From: an uncultured Bacteroides sp.
Lineage (GTDB): Bacteria; Bacteroidota; Bacteroidia; Bacteroidales; Bacteroidaceae
Direction: 5' to 3'
Assembly (NCBI RefSeq): GCF_963678845.1
Contig: NZ_OY787464.1
Location: forward strand, 248,001-312,000
DNA length: 64,000 nt
A model generated the notes under the pieces. It ran no database searches and was not told the DNA's origin. It saw nothing but the letters and a program-made list of their open reading frames with translations. Every line of letters begins with the position of its first letter. Positions within the stretch are counted from its first letter, which is position 1. The position numbers were made by a program, and so were the translations under genes. This document shows positions 26,886-34,645 of this stretch, piece by piece.

Positions 26886-26913
26886 TTTATATCCCTACAT
26901 TTAGGGATATAAA
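26886..26913. promoter_or_regulatory. Perfect 12-bp inverted repeat, possible operator
   Basis: TTTATATCCCTA, spacer CATT, TAGGGATATAAA. There is no T-run on either side, so a regulator site is more likely than a terminator. It lies 26 bp upstream of the TTG of the candidate small-RNA promoter and about 100 bp upstream of the kinase promoter. Confidence 0.4.
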
Positions 26914-26939
26914 TGATTTAAAATACCATTTATATGGGA

Positions 26940-26970
26940 TTGTATGCCCTATACTTATCATCTATCTTTG
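26940..26970 (+). promoter_or_regulatory. Promoter of candidate small RNA (TTG - 20 nt - TATCTTTG)
   Basis: TTG (26940-26942) and TATCTTTG (26963-26970) are separated by 20 nt, the best two-part match to the Bacteroidota consensus in this stretch. No ORF of normal size follows before a terminator. Confidence 0.6.
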
Positions 26971-26976
26971 CAAATA

Positions 26977-27076
26977 AGAAATAATTAGTATTAGTCATAG
27001 TTTTATTACGTAGCCATATTAAATAAAAATGGACCCCTCTCTCACCGAAGTGATTCGTTGGGAGAGTTTTTTTATA
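26977..27076 (+). ncRNA. Candidate small RNA of about 95-100 nt
   Basis: It starts from the consensus promoter at 26940-26970 and ends in a hairpin (CTCTCTCACCGAA, loop GTGA, TTCGTTGGGAGAG; 11 of 13 pairs) followed by TTTTTTTAT. The downstream thrE pair has its own -7 box, so this looks like a separate short transcript. A 16-codon frame, MDPSLTEVIRWESFFI, overlaps the hairpin; a leader peptide is the alternative reading. No homology was recognised. The 5' end is estimated from box spacing. Confidence 0.45.
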
Positions 27077-27170
27077 TAAGAACTTACCATAGATAAGACT
27101 TAATTATCATATTTTTATAAAATCCAATAAAAATAATCATCCAGAAGCCCTTCTCTATTCTGTTTTTGAT

Positions 27171-27178
27171 TACCTTTG
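27171..27178 (+). promoter_or_regulatory. -7 promoter box of thrE pair
   Basis: TACCTTTG matches TAnnTTTG, 78 nt before the ATG at 27257. Confidence 0.5.
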
Positions 27179-27256
27179 CGCCCGAAAACAAAAAGCACCT
27201 TTGTTAAATCAAAATCAGTACTTGAAATCCGTACAATTAAATTATAATTTAACTAT

Positions 27257-28030
27257 ATGGACATTCATTTAGAGCTCAAAGAGTTATCCAAATTTTTATC
27301 TGACTATTCTACCAGTCTGATGGCGGTAGGAGTTCATACGTCGCGTATTGTTCGTAACACAGCACGTATAGCTGAGTCTTTTGGTTTTTTTGTTGATATG
27401 ACAATCTTCCAAAAAACTATTATAATGACCTTGCGTGACAAGGATAATACCCATTCTTATAGCACAGTAAACAAAATTAAGCCTATGGCTTTGAATTTTG
27501 AAATTAATTCACGGCTAAGTACTCTAAGTTGGGAAGCGTATGATGATCATTTATCTTTAGATGAGCTAAAGGCTAAATATAATGAGATCATCAGTCACCC
27601 ACGTATGAGCAAGTGGATGGTTCTTTTTCTTGTTGCGTGTGCCAATGCATCATTCTGTCGCCTTTTCACTGGTGACTGGCAAGCAATGGGCGTTGTTTTT
27701 ATAGCTACATTGGTAGGTTTCTTTGTTCGTCAAAAAATGATGGAAAGACATGTAAATCATTTATTTGTATTTGTTGTATCATCTTTTGTTGCTTCAATGA
27801 TTGGCTGTACTGCTGTTCTTTACAATATAGGTACTACACCTCAAATTGCATTAGGTACCAGCGTACTCTATCTTGTCCCTGGTGTACCTTTGATCAATGG
27901 AATTATTGATATTATAGAAGGACACGTATTGGCCGGCGTTTCACGTCTTATTAACGCTGCATTATTAATTATCTGCCTTTCAATTGGCTTGTCACTTACT
28001 TTATTGTTATTAGGAGTACAAACATTATGA
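27257..28030 (+). CDS. Threonine/serine exporter, large ThrE domain subunit
   Basis: 257 aa. The N-terminal cytoplasmic part (about residues 1-110) contains the family's conserved YSTSLMAVGVHTSRI block, followed by about five membrane helices with CANASFCRLFTGDW and LYLVPGVPLINGI, as in the N-terminal ThrE domain (Pfam ThrE, former DUF1212). Such proteins export threonine and serine across the inner membrane. The stop overlaps the next start by 4 bp (ATGA), so the two subunits are coupled. In Corynebacterium both domains are in one polypeptide; split pairs like this are common elsewhere. Substrate specificity is inferred from the family. Confidence 0.92.
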   Translation: MDIHLELKELSKFLSDYSTSLMAVGVHTSRIVRNTARIAESFGFFVDMTIFQKTIIMTLRDKDNTHSYSTVNKIKPMALNFEINSRLSTLSWEAYDDHLSLDELKAKYNEIISHPRMSKWMVLFLVACANASFCRLFTGDWQAMGVVFIATLVGFFVRQKMMERHVNHLFVFVVSSFVASMIGCTAVLYNIGTTPQIALGTSVLYLVPGVPLINGIIDIIEGHVLAGVSRLINAALLIICLSIGLSLTLLLLGVQTL

Positions 28031-28542
28031 TGAACTTTGATTTATTGCAAGCTATTATTTTTGATGGCTTTTTTGCAGCTATTGCTTCCGTTGGGTTTGC
28101 CGTTATCTCTAATCCTCCACGTAAGGCTATTTTAGTTTCTGCACTTCTGGCAGCTGTGGGGCATGGATTGCGTTATTGTTTACTGCATTGCACATCACTG
28201 GATATTGCTTCGGCATCCTTTGTTGCCGCTTTTTCTATTGGTATGCTAAGTATTGTCTTTGCAAGAATGATTCATTGTCCTGCTGAAGTATTCTCTTTCC
28301 CTTCTCTTTTACCTATGATTCCGGGAATGTTTGCATATAAAACTGTTCTTTATTTAGTAAAGTTCATTCAATGCAAGGACAACTCTGCTTCGGTTGATAT
28401 AATGGTATCTATCTTTAGAAATGGATTAACAGCTACTTTTATTATGTTTGCTCTTGTTGTAGGAGTTGCACTTCCTATGTTTATTTTTCACAAACAATCT
28501 TTTGCTGTAACACGTATCCTCAAATTAGTAAAGAAAAACTAA
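28027..28542 (+). CDS. Threonine/serine exporter, small subunit (ThrE_2)
   Basis: A 171-aa, almost entirely hydrophobic protein with about five helices and the FPSLLPMIPGMFAYKT block of the C-terminal ThrE half (Pfam ThrE_2, former DUF3815). It starts within the stop of the large subunit (ATGA overlap). The two together should form the full exporter. A strong terminator follows 10 bp later. Confidence 0.9.
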   Translation: MMNFDLLQAIIFDGFFAAIASVGFAVISNPPRKAILVSALLAAVGHGLRYCLLHCTSLDIASASFVAAFSIGMLSIVFARMIHCPAEVFSFPSLLPMIPGMFAYKTVLYLVKFIQCKDNSASVDIMVSIFRNGLTATFIMFALVVGVALPMFIFHKQSFAVTRILKLVKKN

Positions 28543-28552
28543 TAATATATAA

Positions 28553-28603
28553 AGACTATCTGAATTTCATTTATAATGAAAAGTCAGATAGTCTTTATCT
28601 TTT
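28553..28603 (+). terminator. Terminator of thrE pair
   Basis: AAAGACTATCTGA pairs perfectly with TCAGATAGTCTTT, followed by ATCTTTTT. Confidence 0.88.
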
Positions 28604-28695
28604 TAAACTACTTAAACAAAAGCTAAGAATTTAAAAATTCTCTATTTAAGGCTAATCCCTGCAGAATTTCGTAATAATAATGTAATTTTAAAGTT

Positions 28696-28737
28696 TATTC
28701 CCTTGTCAACTTGAGTTGTTAAGGGAATTTTTATATC
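28696..28737 (+). terminator. Second terminator hairpin before gpmA
   Basis: TTCCCTT-GT-CAAC-TTGA-GTTG-TT-AAGGGAA is followed by TTTTTAT. The stem is strong and has a canonical U-run, yet no ORF ends between it and the thrE terminator. Confidence 0.75.
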
Positions 28738-28768
28738 TATTCGGCAATGTTTTATAGTTATTTTTTGA

Positions 28769-28776
28769 TAATTTTG
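28769..28776 (+). promoter_or_regulatory. -7 promoter box of gpmA
   Basis: TAATTTTG matches TAnnTTTG, 69 nt before the gpmA ATG. Confidence 0.45.
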
Positions 28777-28845
28777 ATTTTAACAATTAAACTTATCTGA
28801 GAATAATATGTTAATAGTATAAATAATTTTAAATACAGAATAGAT

Positions 28846-29535
28846 ATGAAAAGACTTATACTGATAAGACACGGAGAAAGTGAATGGAATAAAGAGAATA
28901 GATTTACAGGATGGACCGATGTTGACTTAAGCGACAAAGGAGAGAAAGAAGCCAAAGAAGCTGGTAAAAGAATGAAAGAAGCTGGAATTGGCTTTGATAT
29001 AGCTTATTCTTCAGTACAAAAGCGTGCTATTAGAACACAACATATAGTTCAGGAAGAGACTGATTTATTATGGGTGCCCGAAGTTCATCACTGGAGATTG
29101 AATGAGCGCCATTATGGTGCATTGCAAGGACTAAACAAAGCCGAAACTGCTCAGAAATATGGGGATGAGCAAGTGCATATCTGGCGTAGAAGTTTCAATA
29201 TTGCTCCTCCTCTACTAGAACAGAATGATGAACGTTGTGCTTCAAATGAAACAAAATATAATGGTATTGATCCATCTGTTCTTCCATTAGGCGAATCTCT
29301 TGAAATGACAATTAAGCGTGTATTACCTTTCTGGCAAGATCACATTGCACCTTCTTTACTTGAAGGAAAAACAGTGTTGGTTGCTGCACATGGAAATAGT
29401 CTGCGAGCATTGATTAAGTATCTCGATAATATCAGCGATGAAGATATTGTTAATTTAGAAATCCCTACTGGAATTCCTTTGGTTTATGAATTAGACAATA
29501 ATTTGAAGCCTACGAATCATTATTATCTGAAGTAG
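28846..29535 (+). CDS. gpmA: 2,3-bisphosphoglycerate-dependent phosphoglycerate mutase
   Basis: 229 aa, interconverts 2- and 3-phosphoglycerate in glycolysis. The phospho-histidine motif [10 protein letters not shown] is at residues 5-14, followed by [12 protein letters not shown], then [26 protein letters not shown], and the second catalytic His in [12 protein letters not shown], all standard for dPGM. The length is close to, slightly under, the 230-250 usual for the family. It is monocistronic between terminators. Confidence 0.96.
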   Translation: MKRLILIRHGESEWNKENRFTGWTDVDLSDKGEKEAKEAGKRMKEAGIGFDIAYSSVQKRAIRTQHIVQEETDLLWVPEVHHWRLNERHYGALQGLNKAETAQKYGDEQVHIWRRSFNIAPPLLEQNDERCASNETKYNGIDPSVLPLGESLEMTIKRVLPFWQDHIAPSLLEGKTVLVAAHGNSLRALIKYLDNISDEDIVNLEIPTGIPLVYELDNNLKPTNHYYLK

Positions 29536-29592
29536 AAAGGATTACACTTTTCAGAAAGCTGATTTCCAAATTAGTAAGGAACAATAAGTTAT

Positions 29593-29660
29593 AAAAAAAG
29601 CAAACCACCGGAATTTAGATTCATCAAAGAATCTGTTCCGATGGCTTACCCCCCTTTAAA
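29593..29660 (+). terminator. Hairpin downstream of gpmA
   Basis: AAGC-AAACCA-CCGGAA...TTCCG-A-TGG-CTT with an inner GATTC/GAATC stem follows gpmA by about 60 bp. The U-run is poor, so termination strength is uncertain. Confidence 0.5.
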
Positions 29661-29724
29661 CAATTTAAACAAAAATATAAATCCCCCCTATTGAGTTAAT
29701 CTTTCAGGGTAACTTTTTATGACT

Positions 29725-29746
29725 GGTAAATTATAATAAATTTACC
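29725..29746 (-). terminator. Hairpin downstream of eda
   Basis: GGTAAATT-ATAATA-AATTTACC is a perfect 8-bp stem immediately after the eda stop. It is AT-rich, without a clear U-tract. Confidence 0.35.
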
Positions 29747-29753
29747 GTTGACA

Positions 29754-30425
29754 TTATTTGCGAGCTTCGGCAATATATCCGAAAGCTTCTTTGCATTTAG
29801 CAACAATCCATCCCCAATCCTGAGCAGCAACTACATCTTTTGGGAAAAGATTAGATCCCATACCTACACAAGTAACGCCAGCTTTAATCCATGCAGTAAG
29901 GTTATCTTTTGTTGGCTCAACACCACCTGTAACCATTAGTAAAGACCAAGGCATTGGAGCCTTAACATTCTTCACGAATGAAGGACCACCTACGTTTCCG
30001 GCAGGGAATACTTTGCAAAGATCACATCCTACTTCCTGTGCGAAACCAATTTCTGAAACTGAACCACATCCAGGAGTGTAAGGAACCAAACGACGATTAC
30101 AAACCTTAGCAATTTCAGGGTTGAACAATGGTCCAACAATAAAGTTTGCACCTAACTGAAGATACATTGCCGCTGTAGCTGGATCAACAATAGAACCAAT
30201 TCCAAGAATCATTTCAGGACATTCTTTAGCAGCCCATTTTACTAATTCAGCAAATACTTCCTGAGCAAAGTCGCCACGGTTTGTGAATTCGAAAGCACGA
30301 ACGCCACCATCATAGCATGCTTTTACAACATTCTTTGCTACTTCAACATCTTTATTATAGAAAACGGGAACCATCCCAGTGCTTGCCATTGCATTAAGCA
30401 CCTGTATTTTTGAAAATCTTGCCAT
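29754..30425 (-). CDS. eda: KDPG/KHG aldolase
   Basis: A 223-aa class I aldolase that splits 2-keto-3-deoxy-6-phosphogluconate into pyruvate and glyceraldehyde-3-phosphate. Family landmarks are [28 protein letters not shown] (in place of the usual E-x-T-L-R variant), [23 protein letters not shown], and the Schiff-base Lys in [13 protein letters not shown], followed by MVTGGVEPT. It lies 22 bp after kdgK in a two-gene operon, the two last steps of hexuronate breakdown. It is under the divergent, operator-controlled promoter near 31640. Confidence 0.95.
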   Translation of the reverse strand: MARFSKIQVLNAMASTGMVPVFYNKDVEVAKNVVKACYDGGVRAFEFTNRGDFAQEVFAELVKWAAKECPEMILGIGSIVDPATAAMYLQLGANFIVGPLFNPEIAKVCNRRLVPYTPGCGSVSEIGFAQEVGCDLCKVFPAGNVGGPSFVKNVKAPMPWSLLMVTGGVEPTKDNLTAWIKAGVTCVGMGSNLFPKDVVAAQDWGWIVAKCKEAFGYIAEARK

Positions 30426-30447
30426 TTTATTTTATTATTATAGTCAA

Positions 30448-31491
30448 TTAACGAGAAACACGACCTGAACCATCACCCTTCATTAAGTTCTCAACTTCAG
30501 AAACAGTAACTAAATTGAAGTCACCATAGATTGTATGTTTCAGGCAAGAAGCTGCAACTGCAAATTCCAAAGCTTTTTGATCATCTTTTGGATAAGAAAT
30601 CAAACCGTAGATAAGACCACCCATGAATGAATCACCACCACCTACACGGTCAACAATGTGTGTGATATCATATCTCTTAGATTGTTTCAATGAACCGTCA
30701 GAGTAAAGAACACCACCCCAAGTATTGTGGTTTGCATTGATAGAACCACGAAGAGTAACAATAACCTTCTTAGCACGTGGGAATTTAGCCATCATCTGAG
30801 TACATACTGATTCAAATTCAGCTGCGTTAACTTCACCTTTTGTATCAGCTACATCAAAGCCTTCTGGTTTAACACCAAATACTTTTTCGCAGTCTTCTTC
30901 ATTACCAAGGATCACATCACAACCTTCTACTAAAGCTGGCATAACTTCAGATGCAGTTTTACCATATTTCCAAAGGTTTTTACGGAAGTTCAAGTCGGTA
31001 GAAACAGTAACACCCATTTCGTTAGCAACTTTAATTGCTTCAAGACAAGCATCAGCAGCACCTTGTGACAAAGCTGGAGTAATACCAGTCCAGTGGAACC
31101 ATTCAGCATCTTTAAATACTTCTTTCCAGTTAATCATTCCTGGTTGGATAGTTGAAATAGAAGAGTTTGCACGGTCGTAAACTACTTTTGAAGCACGAGC
31201 AACAGCACCTGTTTCAAGGAAATAAATACCTACACGGTCACCACCGAAGATAATTTCTTTTGTTCCAACGCTGTGTGAACGAAGGTCCATGATGCAAGAT
31301 TCTGCGATGTCATTTTTAGGTAGGCGAGTCACAAATTCAGTTTCCAAGCCATAGTTTGCCAAAGAAACAGCAACATTTGCTTCTCCACCGCCAAATGTAG
31401 CGTTAAATTCCTTTGCTTGTGAAAATCTTAAATAACCAGGAGTTGCCAAACGCAACATAATTTCCCCAAAAGTAACAACTTTCTTTCCCAT
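30448..31491 (-). CDS. kdgK: 2-keto-3-deoxygluconate kinase (PfkB family)
   Basis: A 347-aa sugar kinase that phosphorylates KDG for the Eda reaction. It has the PfkB N-terminal signature GGGEANVAVSLANYG and the C-terminal anion-hole/catalytic Asp signature around DRVGGGDSFMGGLIYGL. The pairing with eda 22 bp downstream fixes the substrate prediction. The promoter and LacI-type operator are readable upstream: -33 TTG complement at 31660-31662, -7 TATCTTTG at 31634-31641, operator at 31620-31636. Cytoplasmic. Confidence 0.94.
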   Translation of the reverse strand: MGKKVVTFGEIMLRLATPGYLRFSQAKEFNATFGGGEANVAVSLANYGLETEFVTRLPKNDIAESCIMDLRSHSVGTKEIIFGGDRVGIYFLETGAVARASKVVYDRANSSISTIQPGMINWKEVFKDAEWFHWTGITPALSQGAADACLEAIKVANEMGVTVSTDLNFRKNLWKYGKTASEVMPALVEGCDVILGNEEDCEKVFGVKPEGFDVADTKGEVNAAEFESVCTQMMAKFPRAKKVIVTLRGSINANHNTWGGVLYSDGSLKQSKRYDITHIVDRVGGGDSFMGGLIYGLISYPKDDQKALEFAVAASCLKHTIYGDFNLVTVSEVENLMKGDGSGRVSR

Positions 31492-31619
31492 AATTCTGTA
31501 TTCTATTTAAAATAAATAATTAATATTTTGTTCTTTCAAATTATAATAGCTTATATATATAGTATTCAATCAACTATAAATAAGATATTTATCATAATTA
31601 GATAACCGTAAACGTTCAA

Positions 31620-31636
31620 CTCGTGTACGTGCACAA
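31620..31636 (+). promoter_or_regulatory. LacI-type operator, site 1 (kdgK side)
   Basis: CTCGTGTACGTGCACAA matches site 2 (read on the other strand) at 13 of 17 positions around a central CG. It overlaps the end of the kdgK -7 box and its predicted start point, a good position for repression. Confidence 0.65.
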
Positions 31637-31662
31637 AGATACGAATATTTTTGTAATTACAA
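31634..31662 (-). promoter_or_regulatory. kdgK-eda promoter (minus strand)
   Basis: TTG (complement of 31660-31662), 18-nt spacer, TATCTTTG (complement of 31634-31641). The TTG is part of the palindrome TTTTTGTAATTACAAAAA at 31648-31665, whose other arm supplies the divergent promoter. Confidence 0.7.
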
Positions 31663-31679
31663 AAATTGTTATATATTTG
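31651..31679 (+). promoter_or_regulatory. lacI-type gene/uxaA promoter (plus strand)
   Basis: TTG (31651-31653), 18-nt spacer, TATATTTG (31672-31679). Same spacing as the divergent kdgK promoter; both -33 elements lie in one perfect 18-bp palindrome. Confidence 0.7.
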
Positions 31680-31702
31680 CGAAGAAAAAAAATAAATTAT
31701 TA

Positions 31703-31719
31703 TTGTGCCCGAGCACGAA
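31703..31719 (-). promoter_or_regulatory. LacI-type operator, site 2 (regulator side)
   Basis: TTGTGCCCGAGCACGAA, the near-complement of site 1. It lies about 24 nt after the -7 box of the regulator gene and 22 bp before its ATG. The two operator centres are about 83 bp apart, roughly eight helical turns. Confidence 0.65.
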
Positions 31720-31740
31720 TAACCAATTGTTAATTGCTTT

Positions 31741-32811
31741 ATGGATGAACTGCCGGAAAGAATACGAATAAAAGATATAGCACGTTTGGCTGATGTGTCA
31801 GTTGGTACTGTGGATCGTGTGATTCATGGCCGGAGTGGAGTGTCTGAAAGTAGCAAGAAACGTGTTGAAGAGATACTAAAGCAATTAAATTACCAGCCTA
31901 ATATGTATGCCAGTGCTCTGGCTTCAAATAAGAAATACCTTTTTGTATGCTTGCTGCCCCAGCATCTGGAAGGGGAATACTGGACTGCAGTAGAAAAAGG
32001 ATTAGATGATGCAGTAGTTGCTTATTCTGATTTTAATCTTTCCATGAAGTTGTACTATTACGATCCTTATGATTATACATCATTCATATCTGCAGGGAAA
32101 GAAATAATGGCAGAACATCCTGATGGAGTTCTACTCTCTCCTACTGTGATTGATGTTACCCGCAGATTTACTGATCAACTTTCGGTGCTTTCTATACCTT
32201 ATATATTTATAGACTCAAATATTTCGGATCTGCATCCGTTGGCATTTTATGGCCAGAACTCTGAAAGGAGTGGTTATTTTGCAGCGAAGATGCTAATGTT
32301 GATGGCCGGGAAAGCTGAAGAGATTGCAATCTTTCGCCAGATTAAAGAAGGAATTATAGGGTCTAACCAACAGGAGAACAGAGAAAAAGGTTTCAGAGCT
32401 TATATGACTGAGCATTTTCCTTCATGCCATATTGCCGAGTTAAACCTTCATCCTAAATCTCCCAATGAAGACGAACAATTATTAGATGCTTTCTTTGAGG
32501 AACATCGTTCATTGACATGTGGAATTACCTTTAACTCGAAAGTGCATATCATTGGAGAGTATTTACAGGAAAAGAATATTAAAGATTTTAATCTGATAGG
32601 ATATGACTTATTGGAACGAAATGTAGCTTGTCTGAAGAATGGTTCGGTGTCAATGCTTATTGCACAGCAGCCTGAAGTTCAAGGATATAATGGTATAAAA
32701 GCATTATGTGATCAGTTGATATTTAAAAAGGATGCAAATAGTGTGAATTACATGCCAATAGACTTATTAACAGCTGAGACTGTGGACTTTTATCTGGATT
32801 TTCAAAAATAG
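31741..32811 (+). CDS. LacI-family transcriptional regulator of hexuronate genes
   Basis: 356 aa. An N-terminal helix-turn-helix (RIKDIARLADVSVGTVDRVIHG, with the hinge helix near NYQPNMYASALAS) is followed by a periplasmic-binding-protein-like effector domain (about residues 65-350). It sits between divergently transcribed kdgK-eda and co-transcribed uxaA (27-bp gap), with two matching LacI-type operators in the intergenic region. It therefore most likely represses both units and itself. The effector is unknown; KDG or a hexuronate is a reasonable guess. Confidence 0.92.
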   Translation: MDELPERIRIKDIARLADVSVGTVDRVIHGRSGVSESSKKRVEEILKQLNYQPNMYASALASNKKYLFVCLLPQHLEGEYWTAVEKGLDDAVVAYSDFNLSMKLYYYDPYDYTSFISAGKEIMAEHPDGVLLSPTVIDVTRRFTDQLSVLSIPYIFIDSNISDLHPLAFYGQNSERSGYFAAKMLMLMAGKAEEIAIFRQIKEGIIGSNQQENREKGFRAYMTEHFPSCHIAELNLHPKSPNEDEQLLDAFFEEHRSLTCGITFNSKVHIIGEYLQEKNIKDFNLIGYDLLERNVACLKNGSVSMLIAQQPEVQGYNGIKALCDQLIFKKDANSVNYMPIDLLTAETVDFYLDFQK

Positions 32812-32838
32812 AATTATCACATATAGAATATTAAAAGA

Positions 32839-34329
32839 ATGGAAACAAAGTATTTAAAAATCAATCCTGCCGACAATGTAGCTGTTGCTATCTTTAATTT
32901 GTCAGCTGGTGAAACCATTTCTGTAAACGGATTGGATATTAAGATAAACGAAGATATCCCTGCAGGACACAAATTTGCTCTGAAGGACTTTGCCATTGAT
33001 AGCCACATTGTTAAATATGGTTATGCCATTGGTCATGCAATCTGCGCTATTAAGCAAGGTGACTGGGTTAACGAAAAGAAAATCAAGACTAACCTGTCCG
33101 GCTTGCTTGAATATACATACAACCCTGCTCACGAAACTCTGAGTATTGCTAATAAGAACCTTACATTTAAAGGATACAGACGCAAAAACGGAGATGTTGG
33201 CGTTAGAAATGAAATCTGGATTATTCCTACAGTAGGTTGTGTTAACGGAGTTGTTAACCAATTAGCTGAAGAGCTTCGCCGTGAAACTGAAGGTAAAGGT
33301 GTTGATGCAATTGTAGCATATCCTCATAATTACGGTTGTTCTCAGTTAGGTGATGACCATGAGAATACACGTAAAATCTTGCGTGATATGGTTCTTCACC
33401 CAAATGCAGGAGCTGTATTTGTTGTAGGTCTGGGATGTGAAAACAATCAGCTTCCAGCTTTCCGTGAGTTTATTGGTGAATTTGACACAGAACGTGTAGC
33501 TTTCATGGAAACTCAAAAGGTTGGTGATGAGTTTGAAGAAGGAATGGTTATTCTCCGCGATCTTTATGCAAAAGCTAGCAAAGATGTACGCGTTGATGTT
33601 CCTCTTTCAGAACTTCGTGTAGGATTAAAATGTGGTGGTTCAGACGGATTCTCAGGAATTACTGCCAATCCATTACTAGGAATGTTCTCTGACTTCCTTA
33701 TTGCTCAGGGAGGAACTTCTGTACTTACTGAGGTACCTGAAATGTTTGGTGCTGAAACCATCCTTATGAACCGTTGCGAAAGCAAAGATCTATTTGAACA
33801 AACAGTTCACCTGATCAATGACTTCAAAGATTACTTTATCCGCAACGAACAACCTATTTATGAGAACCCTTCTCCGGGAAATAAAGCTGGTGGTATTTCT
33901 ACATTGGAAGAAAAGTCTTTAGGATGTACTCAGAAATGTGGTAAGAGCGTTGTTAAGGGAGTAATGAAATATGGAGAAAGAATCCAGACTAAAGGTCTAA
34001 ACCTTTTAAGTGCTCCTGGTAACGACCTGGTTGCTGCAACAACACTGGCATCTTGTGGTTGCCACATGGTTCTGTTCACAACAGGTCGTGGAACTCCATT
34101 TGGTACTTATGTTCCAACAATGAAGATTTCTACAAACTCAAATCTTGCAAAGAATAAACCAGGATGGATTGATTTCAATGCAGGAATTATTCTGGAGAAC
34201 GAGCCAATGGAAAAAACCTGCGAACGCTTTACTGAATACATCATCAAAGTGGCAAGCGGAGAGTTGGTAAACAACGAAAAGAAAAACTATCGTGAAATTG
34301 CAATCTTTAAAACAGGTGTAACTCTCTAA
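32839..34329 (+). CDS. uxaA: Altronate dehydratase
   Basis: 496 aa, converts D-altronate to 2-keto-3-deoxygluconate in galacturonate catabolism. An N-terminal SAF domain (about residues 1-95) is followed by the UxaA dehydratase domains. Landmarks are GYRRKNGDVGVRNEIWIIPT, YPHNYGCSQLGDDHENTRK, GLKCGGSDGFSGITANP and LASCGCHMVLFTTGRGTPFG, including the Cys and His expected for the metal site. It is directly downstream of the LacI-type regulator, and its product is the substrate of the divergent kdgK. No uxaB or uxaC is in the window, so the earlier steps must be elsewhere. Confidence 0.94.
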   Translation: METKYLKINPADNVAVAIFNLSAGETISVNGLDIKINEDIPAGHKFALKDFAIDSHIVKYGYAIGHAICAIKQGDWVNEKKIKTNLSGLLEYTYNPAHETLSIANKNLTFKGYRRKNGDVGVRNEIWIIPTVGCVNGVVNQLAEELRRETEGKGVDAIVAYPHNYGCSQLGDDHENTRKILRDMVLHPNAGAVFVVGLGCENNQLPAFREFIGEFDTERVAFMETQKVGDEFEEGMVILRDLYAKASKDVRVDVPLSELRVGLKCGGSDGFSGITANPLLGMFSDFLIAQGGTSVLTEVPEMFGAETILMNRCESKDLFEQTVHLINDFKDYFIRNEQPIYENPSPGNKAGGISTLEEKSLGCTQKCGKSVVKGVMKYGERIQTKGLNLLSAPGNDLVAATTLASCGCHMVLFTTGRGTPFGTYVPTMKISTNSNLAKNKPGWIDFNAGIILENEPMEKTCERFTEYIIKVASGELVNNEKKNYREIAIFKTGVTL

Positions 34330-34366
34330 TAATTAACATCCTGTGTGGAGAATAATTGTTTCTTGA

Positions 34367-34423
34367 ATTATTCGCCTATGGTTCTCAGCTATTGCTCAAT
34401 GAATTTTATTTATTGGTGAATAA
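34367..34423 (+). repeat. Intergenic palindromic repeat, copy 2 of 3
   Basis: A 57-bp element downstream of uxaA. The ends are inverted repeats (TTATTCGCCTAT against ATTGGTGAATAA) with an inner ATTGCTCAAT palindrome. It matches the copy at 59576-59632 at about 44 positions and also the minus-strand copy at 4112-4168. Confidence 0.65.
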
Positions 34424-34482
34424 ACTGAATCCATACTAGAATAAATGAGAGAGATAAATAAAGATTAAATAGACTCATTTAT

Positions 34483-34530
34483 AAAGGAGCCGGAGAAGTA
34501 TGGCAAACATATTCTCCGGCTCCTTTTTCT
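34483..34530 (+). terminator. Terminator of lacI-uxaA operon
   Basis: AAAGGAGCCGGAGAA pairs with TTCTCCGGCTCCTTT, followed by TTCTTGTTG. The stem is GC-rich and lies 150 bp after the uxaA stop. Confidence 0.88.
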
Positions 34531-34612
34531 TGTTGTCAATCAGAACTTTTAGATTAGATGTTTGTTAACTTTCTTTTGAGTAAAAATGCAGATTTAATGA
34601 AATTAATACGTA

Positions 34613-34620
34613 TTTTTGTC
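34613..34620 (+). promoter_or_regulatory. -7 promoter box of first C10 protease
   Basis: TATTTTTG matches TAnnTTTG and lies 25 nt before the ATG at 34646. Confidence 0.5.
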
Positions 34621-34645
34621 AGATAATATTAGAAATGTTGTTTTT

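Larger units (their letters stand above)
28543..28845. other. Intergenic between thrE pair and gpmA
   Basis: Contains two independent terminator hairpins (28553-28603 and 28696-28737) and the -7 box TAATTTTG (28769-28776). No gene was seen between the terminators. The second terminator without an obvious own gene may simply insulate gpmA. Confidence 0.5.

Noticed and set aside
27030..27080. 16-codon leader peptide MDPSLTEVIRWESFFI as an attenuator of thrE
   Set aside because: No run of regulatory codons, no competing anti-terminator seen, and thrE has a separate promoter box; kept only as an alternative to the small RNA.
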